From NCBI RefSeq assembly GCF_900109685.1, contig NZ_FOBB01000007.1:248001-312000 (forward strand): a stretch of 64,000 bases of DNA, read 5' to 3'. How positions within the stretch are numbered: position 1 is the stretch's first letter; each line of letters opens with the position of its first letter. The notes beneath the pieces are model-generated. The model saw only the letters and a program-made list of their open reading frames with translations. It did no database searches and had not been told where the DNA came from. Positions 33,335 to 42,383 of the stretch are shown here, in pieces. The translations under genes were made by a program, and so were the position numbers. This stretch comes from Chitinophaga rupis. Lineage in GTDB: Bacteria; Bacteroidota; Bacteroidia; Chitinophagales; Chitinophagaceae.

Positions 33335-34681
33335 ATGAAAGCTGCAAAACTTATTTCCCTGCTTTGTTTATTATTTGTTTCATCTGTTGTATATCCACAG
33401 TCCGGCGGTAACGATGTAACCACTCCTTTACATGCCCTGCAACCTGATTACGCAGTTCCTTACGGCGCTCCCGCAGCAGATCAGGTAAAGCAGGTGCTGT
33501 ACCGCATTTATCATTATTTAGATACCGTTACACCAGCGCAGCTGGTGGATAAGGTTTCCGGGCGGCCGGTAAAAGACTTTGCTGCAGTGAATGAAAATAC
33601 CACCTGGCAGCAGGGGGCTTTCCGCCTTACCAGCTATGAATGGGGTGTTACCTACTGCGGAATGTTACTGGCCGGGGAAGCCACCGGCGATACTACCTTT
33701 ACCGCCTACACGAAAAAACGCCTCCACTTTATTGCGGATGCACAACCGGCTTTCAGCAAATTATACCGGCAACCCGGTAACAATGCCAACCCACTGCGGG
33801 CCGTGCTTTTCCCCCACGCCCTGGACGATGCCGGCGCTATGTGCGCTGCAGTGGTTAAAACGCTGCAAACCGGCGGCCAGGCTAATTTGCGGCCCCTGGC
33901 AGATCATTATATTGATTACATATCCCATAAAGAATTTCGCCTGCCGGATGGTACCCTGGCCCGCAACCGCCCGCAGAAAAATACACTCTGGCTGGATGAC
34001 CTGTATATGAGCGTGCCGGCCCTGGCGCAAATGGGCAAGCTTACCGGAAAGCGTGCTTATTTTGATGATGCGGTAAAACAGGTGCTGCAATTTTCACAAC
34101 GCATGTTCAATAAAGAAAAAGGATTGTATATGCATGGCTGGGTGCAGGACATGGATGTGCATCCACAATTTCACTGGGGCCGCGCCAATGGCTGGGCCTT
34201 CCTGGCTATGACAGAGCTGCTGGAAGTGCTGCCGGATACTCACCCGGGCAAACCCGCTGTGCTGGCGCAGTTCCGCGCACTGGCAAAAGGGCTGGCCAGC
34301 TATCAAACCGGTCAGGGTTTCTGGCATCAGCTGCTGGACCGTAATGATTCTTACCTGGAGACCTCTGCCACGGCTATTTATGCATACTGTTATGCACGCG
34401 GTATTAATAAAGGCTGGCTGAATGCCATGGCCTATGGCCCGGCAGCATTACTGGCCTGGAATGCAGTAGCTACCAAAGTAAATGATAAGGGGCAGGTAGA
34501 AGGTACCTGCGTGGGCACCGGTATGGCTTTTGACCCGGCATTTTATTATTACCGCCCGGTAAATGTATACGCCGCTCATGGTTATGGGCCGGTATTGCTG
34601 GCCGGCGCTGAAGTATTGAACCTGTTAAAACATTTTCCGTTTGTGATCAACGATAGTTCCCTGCAAATAGATCAAAAATAA
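33335..34681 (+). CDS. Glycoside hydrolase family 88/105 (unsaturated uronyl hydrolase-like)
   Basis: This secreted 448-residue enzyme has a signal peptide ('MKAAKLISLLCLLFVSSVVY') and an (alpha/alpha)6 barrel. 'LWLDDLYMSVPALAQMGK' holds the conserved Asp, and 'HFHWGRANGWAFLAMTELL' (here 'PQFHWGRANGWAF') is the hallmark of YteR/GH105 enzymes, which hydrate the unsaturated galacturonyl end left by pectate or rhamnogalacturonan lyases. GH88 is the close alternative. Its stop lies one base from the stop of the opposing EamA gene. Confidence 0.87.
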   Translation: MKAAKLISLLCLLFVSSVVYPQSGGNDVTTPLHALQPDYAVPYGAPAADQVKQVLYRIYHYLDTVTPAQLVDKVSGRPVKDFAAVNENTTWQQGAFRLTSYEWGVTYCGMLLAGEATGDTTFTAYTKKRLHFIADAQPAFSKLYRQPGNNANPLRAVLFPHALDDAGAMCAAVVKTLQTGGQANLRPLADHYIDYISHKEFRLPDGTLARNRPQKNTLWLDDLYMSVPALAQMGKLTGKRAYFDDAVKQVLQFSQRMFNKEKGLYMHGWVQDMDVHPQFHWGRANGWAFLAMTELLEVLPDTHPGKPAVLAQFRALAKGLASYQTGQGFWHQLLDRNDSYLETSATAIYAYCYARGINKGWLNAMAYGPAALLAWNAVATKVNDKGQVEGTCVGTGMAFDPAFYYYRPVNVYAAHGYGPVLLAGAEVLNLLKHFPFVINDSSLQIDQK

Positions 34682-34682
34682 A

Positions 34683-35540
34683 TTACCCTATTGCCAGTAA
34701 TACAATGCCTGCCAGTATTACCACGGCAGCTACTATACGTTTTTTTGCATCTGCTTCTTTCAGCAGATTGGTGCCAAAGAATACGCCTACCACAATGCTC
34801 AGTTCACGCGCCGGAGCCACATACGTAATGGGCGTGGTTTTTAGCGCTATCAGCACCAGTAGGTAGGAGAGGGGTTGAAAAACGGCTACCATTATTACCT
34901 GCTTCCAGTGCAGGCGGGCTTCTTCCGCCACCTCCTGCCGCCGTTTAAGCATTACCGGTATTAATAATAACAGCGGCAGCAGCATGGAGGCAAAGGTGAT
35001 AAACAGGGCAGATACATGATAATCCACCACGGCTGCCTTATCCCATAGCGTGTACATGGCAATGAATAAGCCCGTGAGTAAACCATATTGTAAACCCGTA
35101 GCCACCCGCGTGTTCTTGGTTACTTTAAAACCCGTCATTACAATTACGCCTGCAATGATCAGGCAAATTCCGGTGATGGCCAGCAGGCCTGGCTTTTCAT
35201 GGAATAGCAGCACTGCGCCTGTTACAGAAAACAGTGGCCCTGCACCCCGCGCTACGGGGTACACTACAGACAGGTCTGCTTTGCGGTAACCGGTTTGCAG
35301 CAGCACAAAATATAACAGGTGCAGGATAGCGCTTACCAGGGCAAAGATCAATACGGTCTGCGTCCAGGTGAACCGCACCGGCGAAGATTGTAACAAAAGA
35401 AAGGGTACGCATATGATACTGGCTGCCAGCGATACCAGCCAGAAAAAGGGCAGCTTACCGTTCACCTGTTTGGTGATCAGGTTCCAGGCAGCATGTAATA
35501 CCGCTGCAATAATAACCAGTAATAATGCCTGAATGCTCAT
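34683..35540 (-). CDS. EamA family transporter
   Basis: This 285-residue protein has ten hydrophobic helices in two EamA repeats ('AVLHAAWNLITKQVNGKLPF', later 'ATGLQYGLLTGLFIAMYTLW'). It follows the GH39 gene by 15 bases on the same strand, suggesting co-expression; sugar or metabolite transport is possible but unproven. It is not closely similar by eye to the DMT protein at 10498-11379. Confidence 0.82.
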   Translation of the reverse strand: MSIQALLLVIIAAVLHAAWNLITKQVNGKLPFFWLVSLAASIICVPFLLLQSSPVRFTWTQTVLIFALVSAILHLLYFVLLQTGYRKADLSVVYPVARGAGPLFSVTGAVLLFHEKPGLLAITGICLIIAGVIVMTGFKVTKNTRVATGLQYGLLTGLFIAMYTLWDKAAVVDYHVSALFITFASMLLPLLLLIPVMLKRRQEVAEEARLHWKQVIMVAVFQPLSYLLVLIALKTTPITYVAPARELSIVVGVFFGTNLLKEADAKKRIVAAVVILAGIVLLAIG

Positions 35541-35555
35541 AGGTATAAGCTGCTT

Positions 35556-37256
35556 TTACCAGGAAAGCTGGAATAGGGCCACCGCCTGCCGCGGCAGCTG
35601 CAGGCGCACTACAGCTGCGCCGTTATTTACAGGTAATGTTTCCGGATCACTGGTAACCTGCAGCTGTCCTGTTTTTTCCAAGGTTGTTATTTGTTCCGGT
35701 GTAGGCTGCCTGGGTGATCCCATTTGTTTCCAGGCTTCATAGGCATTGCTGTGGGCAGCATCAATACGGTATTGCTGCAGCCGTACTTTATTAGCTGTTA
35801 TGCCCTGAATAGTAATGCTAACAGGGGTAGCCGGCGCCGGACTGTTATTGTCATGATAGTTCCAGACCATTACGGCAGCCGTGCGGGCATCTTTTGTGGC
35901 CAGGGCGTTAATATCCGGTTGTGGGCCACGTACGCTGGAATCTTTTATTTTAATAAAGTCATATGCCAGCGCCCCGCTAACGGCTACACGATTCCCCTGC
36001 ATTTTGCCAAACATACGGAACACGTTCAGCACCGGTTTATCTACGCCATTGGTGGCCAGGTCGCGGAAACCGGCAAACCAGGGCTGGTCCTCAAACTCAA
36101 AAGCCCAGGTAACAGCGCCGGCCAGGTTTACGCCGCGGGCCGCTGCCAGCTCGTATTTGCGGGCAAAGGAGGCTGCCGTATAGCTGCTATACATGGTGCC
36201 GTTGCGGTAGGCATTTTCCGGATGATATTTTTCAGAACAGGCGGCACAGCCTTCGGGGTCTGATTCACCAATGATAATGGGTAAATGCTTCAGCGTGGGG
36301 TAGGAGGCTACTATTTCAAAGCCTTTATCAATATCGCGTAGCTGTGTGCCCATGTTCATTTGCACTACACCATTTACCAGCGTAGGCGCACCTTTGGCGT
36401 GAAAGGAGATCAGATCCAGCGGGGAGCCGGTTTTACCGGTTACATAGTTGGTGCCGTTCACCACATGGTCCAGGAAAGCTTTCAGGAAGTCGGCCGCATC
36501 TTTCCAGTTAGGGCCGGTTACTTCAGGGCCGCCTATACGCGCAGTGGGCAATGCACGTTTAACTGCATCGGCCGTGTAATCATATAATTTAATGTATTCT
36601 TCTGTAGTGCCTTTCCAGTAGCCAATGTTAGGCTCATTCCATAATTCCCAGTACCAGCTTTCCACTTCTTTTTTGCCATAACGTGCCACGCAATGCTGCA
36701 CCCAGGCATATACCAGCGCCGCAAATTTTTTATAATCTTTAGGCGGATAGGCCCAGCCGGTAAAAATTTCGTCATACGGATGGTCCGGCTGCCAGTGGTG
36801 CCGGTAAGGCTCGGGCTTTACAGACAATGCCTGCGGCATAAACCCGATCTGTGCCAGTGGTTTCATACCGCGTTTTATATAAGTATCAAATATGCGGTCA
36901 GTAATGGTCCAGTCATATACAGGGTTACCATTTTTATCTTCCGTATAGGCGTTGGTAGATCCCCATTTTAAAGCCGCCTCACCATCGCCGGTCACTAAAA
37001 GGCTGTGTGTTCTTACATACACCGGTACTTTGCTTAGCTGCGAAATTTCAGTAAGCAGCTTTTGCCCGTCTTTCATGTAGGTATAGTTAGGCTCATCATA
37101 GCCAAACCAGGCCCAAATGGGCGTCATAGGGCCTTTGGGCTGGTCCAGGTGCACCTGTATGGTCACGGTATCCTGCGACAGGCAGCGAAAGCCAATGCCG
37201 GTAAGCACAAGCAATAACAATATAAAACGAACGGAAGTTGATCGGGTCATACGCAC
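35556..37256 (-). CDS. GH39-like glycoside hydrolase (putative beta-xylosidase)
   Basis: This secreted 566-residue TIM-barrel enzyme has a signal peptide ending near 'GFRCLSQ'. The acid/base glutamate sits in 'WYWELWNEPNIGYWKG' at about residue 215, and the probable nucleophile is in 'LPIIIGESDPEGCAAC' at about 345. A C-terminal beta domain follows. This layout fits GH39 beta-xylosidases and related clan GH-A families. The substrate is most likely a plant xyloside, and GH39-like alpha-arabinosidases are an alternative. It heads a two-gene unit with the EamA transporter. Confidence 0.78.
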   Translation of the reverse strand: MRMTRSTSVRFILLLLVLTGIGFRCLSQDTVTIQVHLDQPKGPMTPIWAWFGYDEPNYTYMKDGQKLLTEISQLSKVPVYVRTHSLLVTGDGEAALKWGSTNAYTEDKNGNPVYDWTITDRIFDTYIKRGMKPLAQIGFMPQALSVKPEPYRHHWQPDHPYDEIFTGWAYPPKDYKKFAALVYAWVQHCVARYGKKEVESWYWELWNEPNIGYWKGTTEEYIKLYDYTADAVKRALPTARIGGPEVTGPNWKDAADFLKAFLDHVVNGTNYVTGKTGSPLDLISFHAKGAPTLVNGVVQMNMGTQLRDIDKGFEIVASYPTLKHLPIIIGESDPEGCAACSEKYHPENAYRNGTMYSSYTAASFARKYELAAARGVNLAGAVTWAFEFEDQPWFAGFRDLATNGVDKPVLNVFRMFGKMQGNRVAVSGALAYDFIKIKDSSVRGPQPDINALATKDARTAAVMVWNYHDNNSPAPATPVSITIQGITANKVRLQQYRIDAAHSNAYEAWKQMGSPRQPTPEQITTLEKTGQLQVTSDPETLPVNNGAAVVRLQLPRQAVALFQLSW

Positions 37257-37339
37257 AATTTTATGTGGAACTATTAAAGATACGGTTTGAAGAAAATAAA
37301 ACGGAATGTATTATTTTTATCTACTAAATAAGTAGACTA

Positions 37340-38800
37340 ATGAAAACCGCTTCCAGTTTTGTTATGTTGCTGTTCACTGCCGGCACCGTATTGGCGCAGG
37401 TGAAACAAGATCCTATACAGGCAGCTGATCTTAAACGGGACCTGTACCGCATGGCGGATGATTACTTCCGTGGCCGGGAAGCTGGTACGCTGGATGAGCT
37501 GAAAGCCTCCGTATGGCTGGCGGAAGAGGCGCGTAAAGCAGGACTGGAGCCGGCCGGGGAGGATGGTACTTATTTCCAGTTCTTTCCTTTAATACGCGAG
37601 CGTGTAAGTACGCGCAGCACCATTACCATTGGCAGCCGTTCGTTTGTGCTGTGGAAAGATGCTATTGTGTATGAACCTTCTTTTGCAGCGGTACATGCGC
37701 CGCTGGTGTTTGTTGATGATCCGGCTACGGTTACAGATGCTGCGGTAAATGGTAAAGTAGTGGCCCTGCAGTTCTCAGATAAAGGTATTAATGATCCGCG
37801 GGTACATGTGCCCATGCGGTATGGTGCTATTGTTATCAGCTTCTGGGCTAAAAAGCTGGCTGCCAAAGGCGCTAAGGCCATCGTGTTTGTTTCTGATGAC
37901 CTGGCAGATAAGGTTTGGGCGCGGGGTTCCGAATATGCCAACAGGGGCTCTTACCAGATAGAGGGCAGCCTTTTTCACCGGCAGCTGTTAAATGGTATTC
38001 CCATCATCTGGCTAAAAAAGGAAGCGCTGGACCTGGTGCGTACACCCAACCAGCAGGTAGATGCGCAGATCTTTTCTGAGAATTTCACCTACCCTTCCGT
38101 GAATGTAGTGGCTAAAGTAAAGGGCAGTGACCCAAAGCTGGCCAATGAGTATGTGCTGTTTAGCGGCCACCAGGATCATGATGGGGTACGTAATATTACA
38201 CCGGGCAAAGATTCTATTTTCAACGGGGCCGATGATAATGCTACGGTAAGCGTAGCGCTGCTGGCCATTGGCCGCGCATTTCATCAAAAGCCTGGAAAGC
38301 GTTCCGCTTTGTTTGTATGGCATGGGGCCGAGGAGCGGGGATTGTTTGGTTCCACCTGGTTTGCAGATCATCCTTTAGTGCCGCGGGAAGCTATTGTAGC
38401 GGTGTTAAACGGGGATATGATCGGTAACAATGCCCCGGATAGCGCAGCTTTACTGGGGGTAGTACCGCCGCACCGCAGCTCGGCAGACCTGGTAAATATT
38501 GCGCTGCGTGAAAATGAAAAGGGGCTGCGGTTTAAGCTGGATACCGCGTGGGATAAAGCCTCACACCCTGAGGGCTGGTATTTCCGCAGCGATCATTTTC
38601 CTTATGCTAAAAAGAATATTCCTGCTTTATTCTTCAGCTCTTTGCCGCATCCCCTGTACCACACGCCGGGCGATGAAGCAGCCAGCATCAACATAGAAAA
38701 GCTTACCAAAATTACCCGATGGATGTATGCCACCGGTTTTGCTGTAGCCAATGCTGCGCAGCGTCCGCGGCTGGAACCTGGCTTTCAGCTGGAGCGGTAG
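37340..38800 (+). CDS. M28 family metallopeptidase with PA domain
   Basis: This exported aminopeptidase-like protein has 486 residues and a signal peptide ('MKTASSFVMLLFTAGTVLAQ'). A protease-associated insert occupies about 110-235. The di-zinc site is visible: 'LFSGHQDHDGV' (His, Asp), 'NGADDNATVSVALL' (Asp), 'WHGAEERGLFGS' (Glu-Glu), 'LNGDMIGNN' (Asp) and a final His in 'SSLPHPLYHTPGDE'. It probably trims peptides in the periplasm or outside. It is divergent from the GH39 gene and its stop is one base from the HxlR stop. Confidence 0.92.
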   Translation: MKTASSFVMLLFTAGTVLAQVKQDPIQAADLKRDLYRMADDYFRGREAGTLDELKASVWLAEEARKAGLEPAGEDGTYFQFFPLIRERVSTRSTITIGSRSFVLWKDAIVYEPSFAAVHAPLVFVDDPATVTDAAVNGKVVALQFSDKGINDPRVHVPMRYGAIVISFWAKKLAAKGAKAIVFVSDDLADKVWARGSEYANRGSYQIEGSLFHRQLLNGIPIIWLKKEALDLVRTPNQQVDAQIFSENFTYPSVNVVAKVKGSDPKLANEYVLFSGHQDHDGVRNITPGKDSIFNGADDNATVSVALLAIGRAFHQKPGKRSALFVWHGAEERGLFGSTWFADHPLVPREAIVAVLNGDMIGNNAPDSAALLGVVPPHRSSADLVNIALRENEKGLRFKLDTAWDKASHPEGWYFRSDHFPYAKKNIPALFFSSLPHPLYHTPGDEAASINIEKLTKITRWMYATGFAVANAAQRPRLEPGFQLER

Positions 38801-38801
38801 G

Positions 38802-39173
38802 TTATCCTTTACCGGTTATTTTCTTTTTGTGCTTCTTGCCCCAGTCTATCATCGCTAATATGATAGGGCCAAAGGTTTTGCAGTAATCCGTGCTTTCATA
38901 TTCCACACTCACGGGTATATCTGCATATACGGTGCGGGTAATGAGCTTATTCAGCTCCATTTCCTTTAGCTCCCTGGACAGCATACGGGTGGTAATGCCC
39001 GGAATGCTGCGCTGTATATCTCGGAAGCGCTTGTTGCCATTACAAATGGAGTTAATAATGGGCAGCTTCCATTTACCACCTATTACATAAATGGTATCCT
39101 GCAGCGCCTGCACTTCCTCTGCCTGGTTACGGGGGAAGGATAAGATCTTTTTGGCCTGTTTTTCTAAATGCAT
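38802..39173 (-). CDS. HxlR family transcriptional regulator
   Basis: This 123-residue winged-helix protein has the HxlR core 'YVIGGKWKLPIINSICNGNKRFRDIQRSIPGITTRMLSRELKEME', spanning about 31-75 (location only). It is divergent from an SDR gene, and the 80-base gap carries three GnTATAC words, so it probably controls itself and the SDR. HxlR proteins often sense electrophiles or redox state; nothing here identifies the signal. Confidence 0.9.
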   Translation of the reverse strand: MHLEKQAKKILSFPRNQAEEVQALQDTIYVIGGKWKLPIINSICNGNKRFRDIQRSIPGITTRMLSRELKEMELNKLITRTVYADIPVSVEYESTDYCKTFGPIILAMIDWGKKHKKKITGKG

Positions 39174-39176
39174 ACC

Positions 39177-39213
39177 TGGTATACTCTGTTATACTGGTTA
39201 CAAAGTTATACCA
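39177..39213. promoter_or_regulatory. Candidate HxlR operator region
   Basis: TGGTATA (39177-39183) and TATACCA (39207-39213) are inverted. In between, GGTATAC (39178-39184) and GTTATAC (39188-39194, 39205-39211) recur, the last two 17 bases apart. The site is immediately upstream of the HxlR start and about 40 bases before the SDR start. Confidence 0.55.
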
Positions 39214-39253
39214 ATTGCGCCGGATATTTGCACTGGAATTAAACAAACAGAAA

Positions 39254-40072
39254 ATGAGCAAAACAATTTTTATTACCGGCACCAGTACCGGTTTGGGTAA
39301 ATTAACGGCCATACATTTTGCCAACCAGGGCTGGCAGGTAGCGGCCACCATGCGCAGCCCGGAAAAGGAAACAGCATTAACTGCCTACCCCAATATCAGG
39401 ATCTTTAAGCTGGATGTTACAGATGTAACCCAGGTGCAGCAGGCCACGGAAGCGGCTATTGCTGCATTCGGGAAAATTGATGTGGTGGTGAACAATGCAG
39501 GCATAGGCGTTTACGGCCCGCTTGAATTTGCAGCGGATGCCGTTATTGACCAGCAGTTTGCCGTAAATGTACACGGCCCCATTAATGTGATCCGCGCTTT
39601 CCTGCCGCATTTCAGGACCAATAAAGGTGGCATGTTCATTAACATCAGTTCTTTTATGGGTGTAACTACCGCAGTGCCAACCGGCTCTTTATATAATATG
39701 TCCAAGTTTGCGCTGGAAGGTTTAACGGAAGGGTTGTACTATGAGCTAAAACCCTTTAACATTCAGCTGCGGCTCATAGAACAGGGCGGCTCTAACGGTA
39801 ACAATTTTAAGGAGAATATAGTCTGGACCACCCATCCCGCTATTACGGATTATGATCCTATGGTTAATAAGGTAAAAGCCCTGATGGATAATGCAGACCC
39901 TTCCCTGCGCGATGATCCGCAGGTGATCGTAGACGAGATCTATGCCCTGGCTACCGGTAAGAACCAGCAGTTCAGGACATTGATCGGTAACATGGGTAAG
40001 AACCTGATGGCTATGCGCAACAGCTTACCCATTGAGGAATACCTGGAAAAAATAGCCGCCAATTTTAATTAG
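39254..40072 (+). CDS. Short-chain dehydrogenase/reductase
   Basis: This is a classical SDR of 272 residues from the ATG at 39254; the upstream in-frame extension to 39215 lies in the operator region and is not SDR-like. It has the TGxxxGxG loop 'ITGTSTGLGKLTA', NNAG in 'VVVNNAGIGVYG', a catalytic Ser in 'NISSFMGVTT', and YxxxK in 'GSLYNMSKFALEGL'. The substrate is unknown. Pairing with an HxlR regulator is typical of stress- or xenobiotic-induced reductases. Confidence 0.9.
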   Translation: MSKTIFITGTSTGLGKLTAIHFANQGWQVAATMRSPEKETALTAYPNIRIFKLDVTDVTQVQQATEAAIAAFGKIDVVVNNAGIGVYGPLEFAADAVIDQQFAVNVHGPINVIRAFLPHFRTNKGGMFINISSFMGVTTAVPTGSLYNMSKFALEGLTEGLYYELKPFNIQLRLIEQGGSNGNNFKENIVWTTHPAITDYDPMVNKVKALMDNADPSLRDDPQVIVDEIYALATGKNQQFRTLIGNMGKNLMAMRNSLPIEEYLEKIAANFN

Positions 40073-40073
40073 G

Positions 40074-40949
40074 CTAGGGTTTGTGGAACCGTACCCAATA
40101 AATGTGGCAGTCTTTTTCGCTGGTGCCTTGTGTATAGAAAAGGTACTTGTTATCTGGCGTAACATATTGTCCCCAGCGGTGTGCGGTACCATTGTTAATA
40201 AGTGGCCCCATGCTTTCCGGTGTGGTCCAGGTGCCGTCATTTTTCCGGCGGCTGATATAGAGCTCGCATTCAAAGTCCTTCGTTTCTTTGGCGCTGATAA
40301 TAATGAAGGATTCATCTCTTGCAATAAAAAAATCCCCGTCAAAGCCGGGTGTGTTTAAAGGCGCGCCCAGGCTTTGAATGGTGGTATCTTTGGCCGTCAT
40401 GGTGAATTTGCAGAAATCATAGGTGCTCCAGTCCTGCATGCTTCCCTGCTTCCCGTTACTGCCTACGTAAAAAGCACCGCTTTGCACCGGCATAAAATCA
40501 TAGAGGCCGTAATTTTTTTTCAGGTAAAGCTCCGGTTTGCTCCAACCCTGGCCTTTGCGCCGCGATTGCCATACTTGTCCCCGTCCTGACTGTAGGTATA
40601 GGGTATTGTCATCTAAAGAAAAGGTGGGCGCATAAAATTGATCTGTTAAAACAAAGGGGCCTTTCCACTGATGATCTGTATACCTGAAGTATTTGATCTT
40701 GTTAGTACCGGTGCTGAACCATTTCAGCGCATTGCAATAATAAAACTCCTTGCCGTCTGCTGACCAGGCTACCCGGTCCATTGCAATGCCGGTATCGGGT
40801 AGCAGGGTGGGTGCAAAGATCTTAGGCGTATCACCTGGTGGTGTTTGTCCCAGGTAAGCATGGGCGCTGGTCCAGAAATCAGCTTGCGCCCGGCATACCA
40901 GGTTGGTGATCAGTAATAATAACACGGCAATCATAAAGTGTTTGTACAT
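40074..40949 (-). CDS. Secreted PD40-type beta-propeller protein
   Basis: This 291-residue exported protein starts at the ATG at 40949, which gives a signal peptide ('MYKHFMIAVLLLLITNLVCR', cut before AQADFW). It is made of TolB/PD40-like blades such as 'VAWSADGKEFYYCNALKWF', 'PTFSLDDNTLYLQS' and 'YVTPDNKYLFYTQG'. Such proteins bind or scaffold other proteins in the periplasm; no enzyme motif is seen. It is divergent from a membrane protein gene with an HTH-like N-terminus. Confidence 0.72.
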   Translation of the reverse strand: MYKHFMIAVLLLLITNLVCRAQADFWTSAHAYLGQTPPGDTPKIFAPTLLPDTGIAMDRVAWSADGKEFYYCNALKWFSTGTNKIKYFRYTDHQWKGPFVLTDQFYAPTFSLDDNTLYLQSGRGQVWQSRRKGQGWSKPELYLKKNYGLYDFMPVQSGAFYVGSNGKQGSMQDWSTYDFCKFTMTAKDTTIQSLGAPLNTPGFDGDFFIARDESFIIISAKETKDFECELYISRRKNDGTWTTPESMGPLINNGTAHRWGQYVTPDNKYLFYTQGTSEKDCHIYWVRFHKP

Positions 40950-41102
40950 AGTTAAACAGGTTGAGGGTGAATGATAAACCAAAAAAAGATTGTAACTTTT
41001 TGCAGAAGGAGCTGTATCGTTGTTCAAAGCTATCACAGGTGCAACACAGGTACAATTCACGGATGGTACAAGTTTTTTCAAGTTTTATCACACTGATTTC
41101 CA

Positions 41103-42368
41103 ATGCCGGCAGATATAGATAAATTGTTGCGTATGATTGAGCAGAAGCTCGATTGGGGCGATAGTGCGGCCTGGCAAAGCAGGGATTTTGAAAATTTGCA
41201 GCAGCTGATCCTGGATGAAACAGGTGTATCCCTTAGCGCCAGCACTTTAAGAAGGGTGTGGGGCCGTGTTACCTATAACAGCCTGCCCAGCACCACTACG
41301 CTGGATACGCTGGCCCGTTTTGCCGGTGCAGTTAACTGGCGGCAGTTTGTAAAAGAACATACGGATCATAATAATGCTGCTGCACCGGCAGACCCCTTGC
41401 CCGTACCCAAACCGGCTAAGCAGCAGCCGGCCAGGCTGGTGTGGATGTTAGCCGCAAGTGTGATGATCTCTCTTACGCTGCTGGGCATTTTTGCATTAAA
41501 GAAAACACCGCCGCCGGTTAAAGAAAGTGATTATCAATTTGCAGTAAAGCCGGTTACCCGCACCATTCCCAACTCGGTTATTTTTACTTACGATGCGGTT
41601 GCTGCGCCTACAGATTCCGTTTACATCCAGCAATCCTGGGATAAACGCAGAAGAACCCTGGTAAGTAAAAACCAGCATACCCATACCTCCGTTTATTATG
41701 AACCGGGTTTTTACCTGGCCAAGCTGGTGGCCGATAACCAGGTGGTAAAAGAAATACCCTTGCTGATCCCTACGGATGGATGGCTGGCCACTATAAGCAA
41801 AACGCCTGTACCGGTTTATTTGCCGGCAGCCGCTTTCATGAATAAAACCATGTTACGCTTACCGGCAGAAGCCGTTACCGCACATAATATGCCGTTGCAG
41901 CCGGAAGCACCGGATGTATATTTTTATAACGTAGGCAATTTTAACCCGGTTCCCTTGTCGGAGTTTGCTTTTAGCGTTCGTATAAAAAATGAGTACGGGG
42001 AAGGGGCGGCTGCCTGCCGGTTAACAACCATTACACTTGTTACGGACGATTCGCCGATTATTATTCCCCTGTCTGCCAAAGGTTGCGTGTCTGAAATAGG
42101 TTTGTTAAGTGTAGACCAGATGGTATCCGGCAAACAGGCCGACCTGTCTGGTTTTGGGGTGGATTTTTTAGATTGGGTACAGGTGGGCTGCAAAAGTATT
42201 GGTAAAACTATTGAATACAGCGTGAACGGAAAGACGGTATACACCTGCGCATTGCCTGAAAGGCCGGTGCATATTGTGGGCATGATCTACCGTTTCAGGG
42301 GCGCCGGCGCAGTAAAGGACATCAATCTCTATCAACAGGATAAACCCGTGTTCCGCGCATTTTTTTAG
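41103..42368 (+). CDS. Single-pass membrane protein with HTH-like N-terminus
   Basis: I do not recognise a named family. The 421 residues fall in three parts. A cytoplasmic N-terminus (about 1-85) has 'LSASTLRRVWGRVTY' and 'TTTLDTLARFAGAVNWRQF', resembling a helix-turn-helix found in many Bacteroidetes proteins. One transmembrane helix lies at about 121-141. A periplasmic, mainly beta C-terminus has two cysteines. This is the layout of a one-component membrane sensor that could sense the periplasm and bind DNA. It is divergent from the beta-propeller gene, a possible partner or target. Confidence 0.6.
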   Translation: MPADIDKLLRMIEQKLDWGDSAAWQSRDFENLQQLILDETGVSLSASTLRRVWGRVTYNSLPSTTTLDTLARFAGAVNWRQFVKEHTDHNNAAAPADPLPVPKPAKQQPARLVWMLAASVMISLTLLGIFALKKTPPPVKESDYQFAVKPVTRTIPNSVIFTYDAVAAPTDSVYIQQSWDKRRRTLVSKNQHTHTSVYYEPGFYLAKLVADNQVVKEIPLLIPTDGWLATISKTPVPVYLPAAAFMNKTMLRLPAEAVTAHNMPLQPEAPDVYFYNVGNFNPVPLSEFAFSVRIKNEYGEGAAACRLTTITLVTDDSPIIIPLSAKGCVSEIGLLSVDQMVSGKQADLSGFGVDFLDWVQVGCKSIGKTIEYSVNGKTVYTCALPERPVHIVGMIYRFRGAGAVKDINLYQQDKPVFRAFF

Positions 42369-42383
42369 TAAGGTCCACCATCC

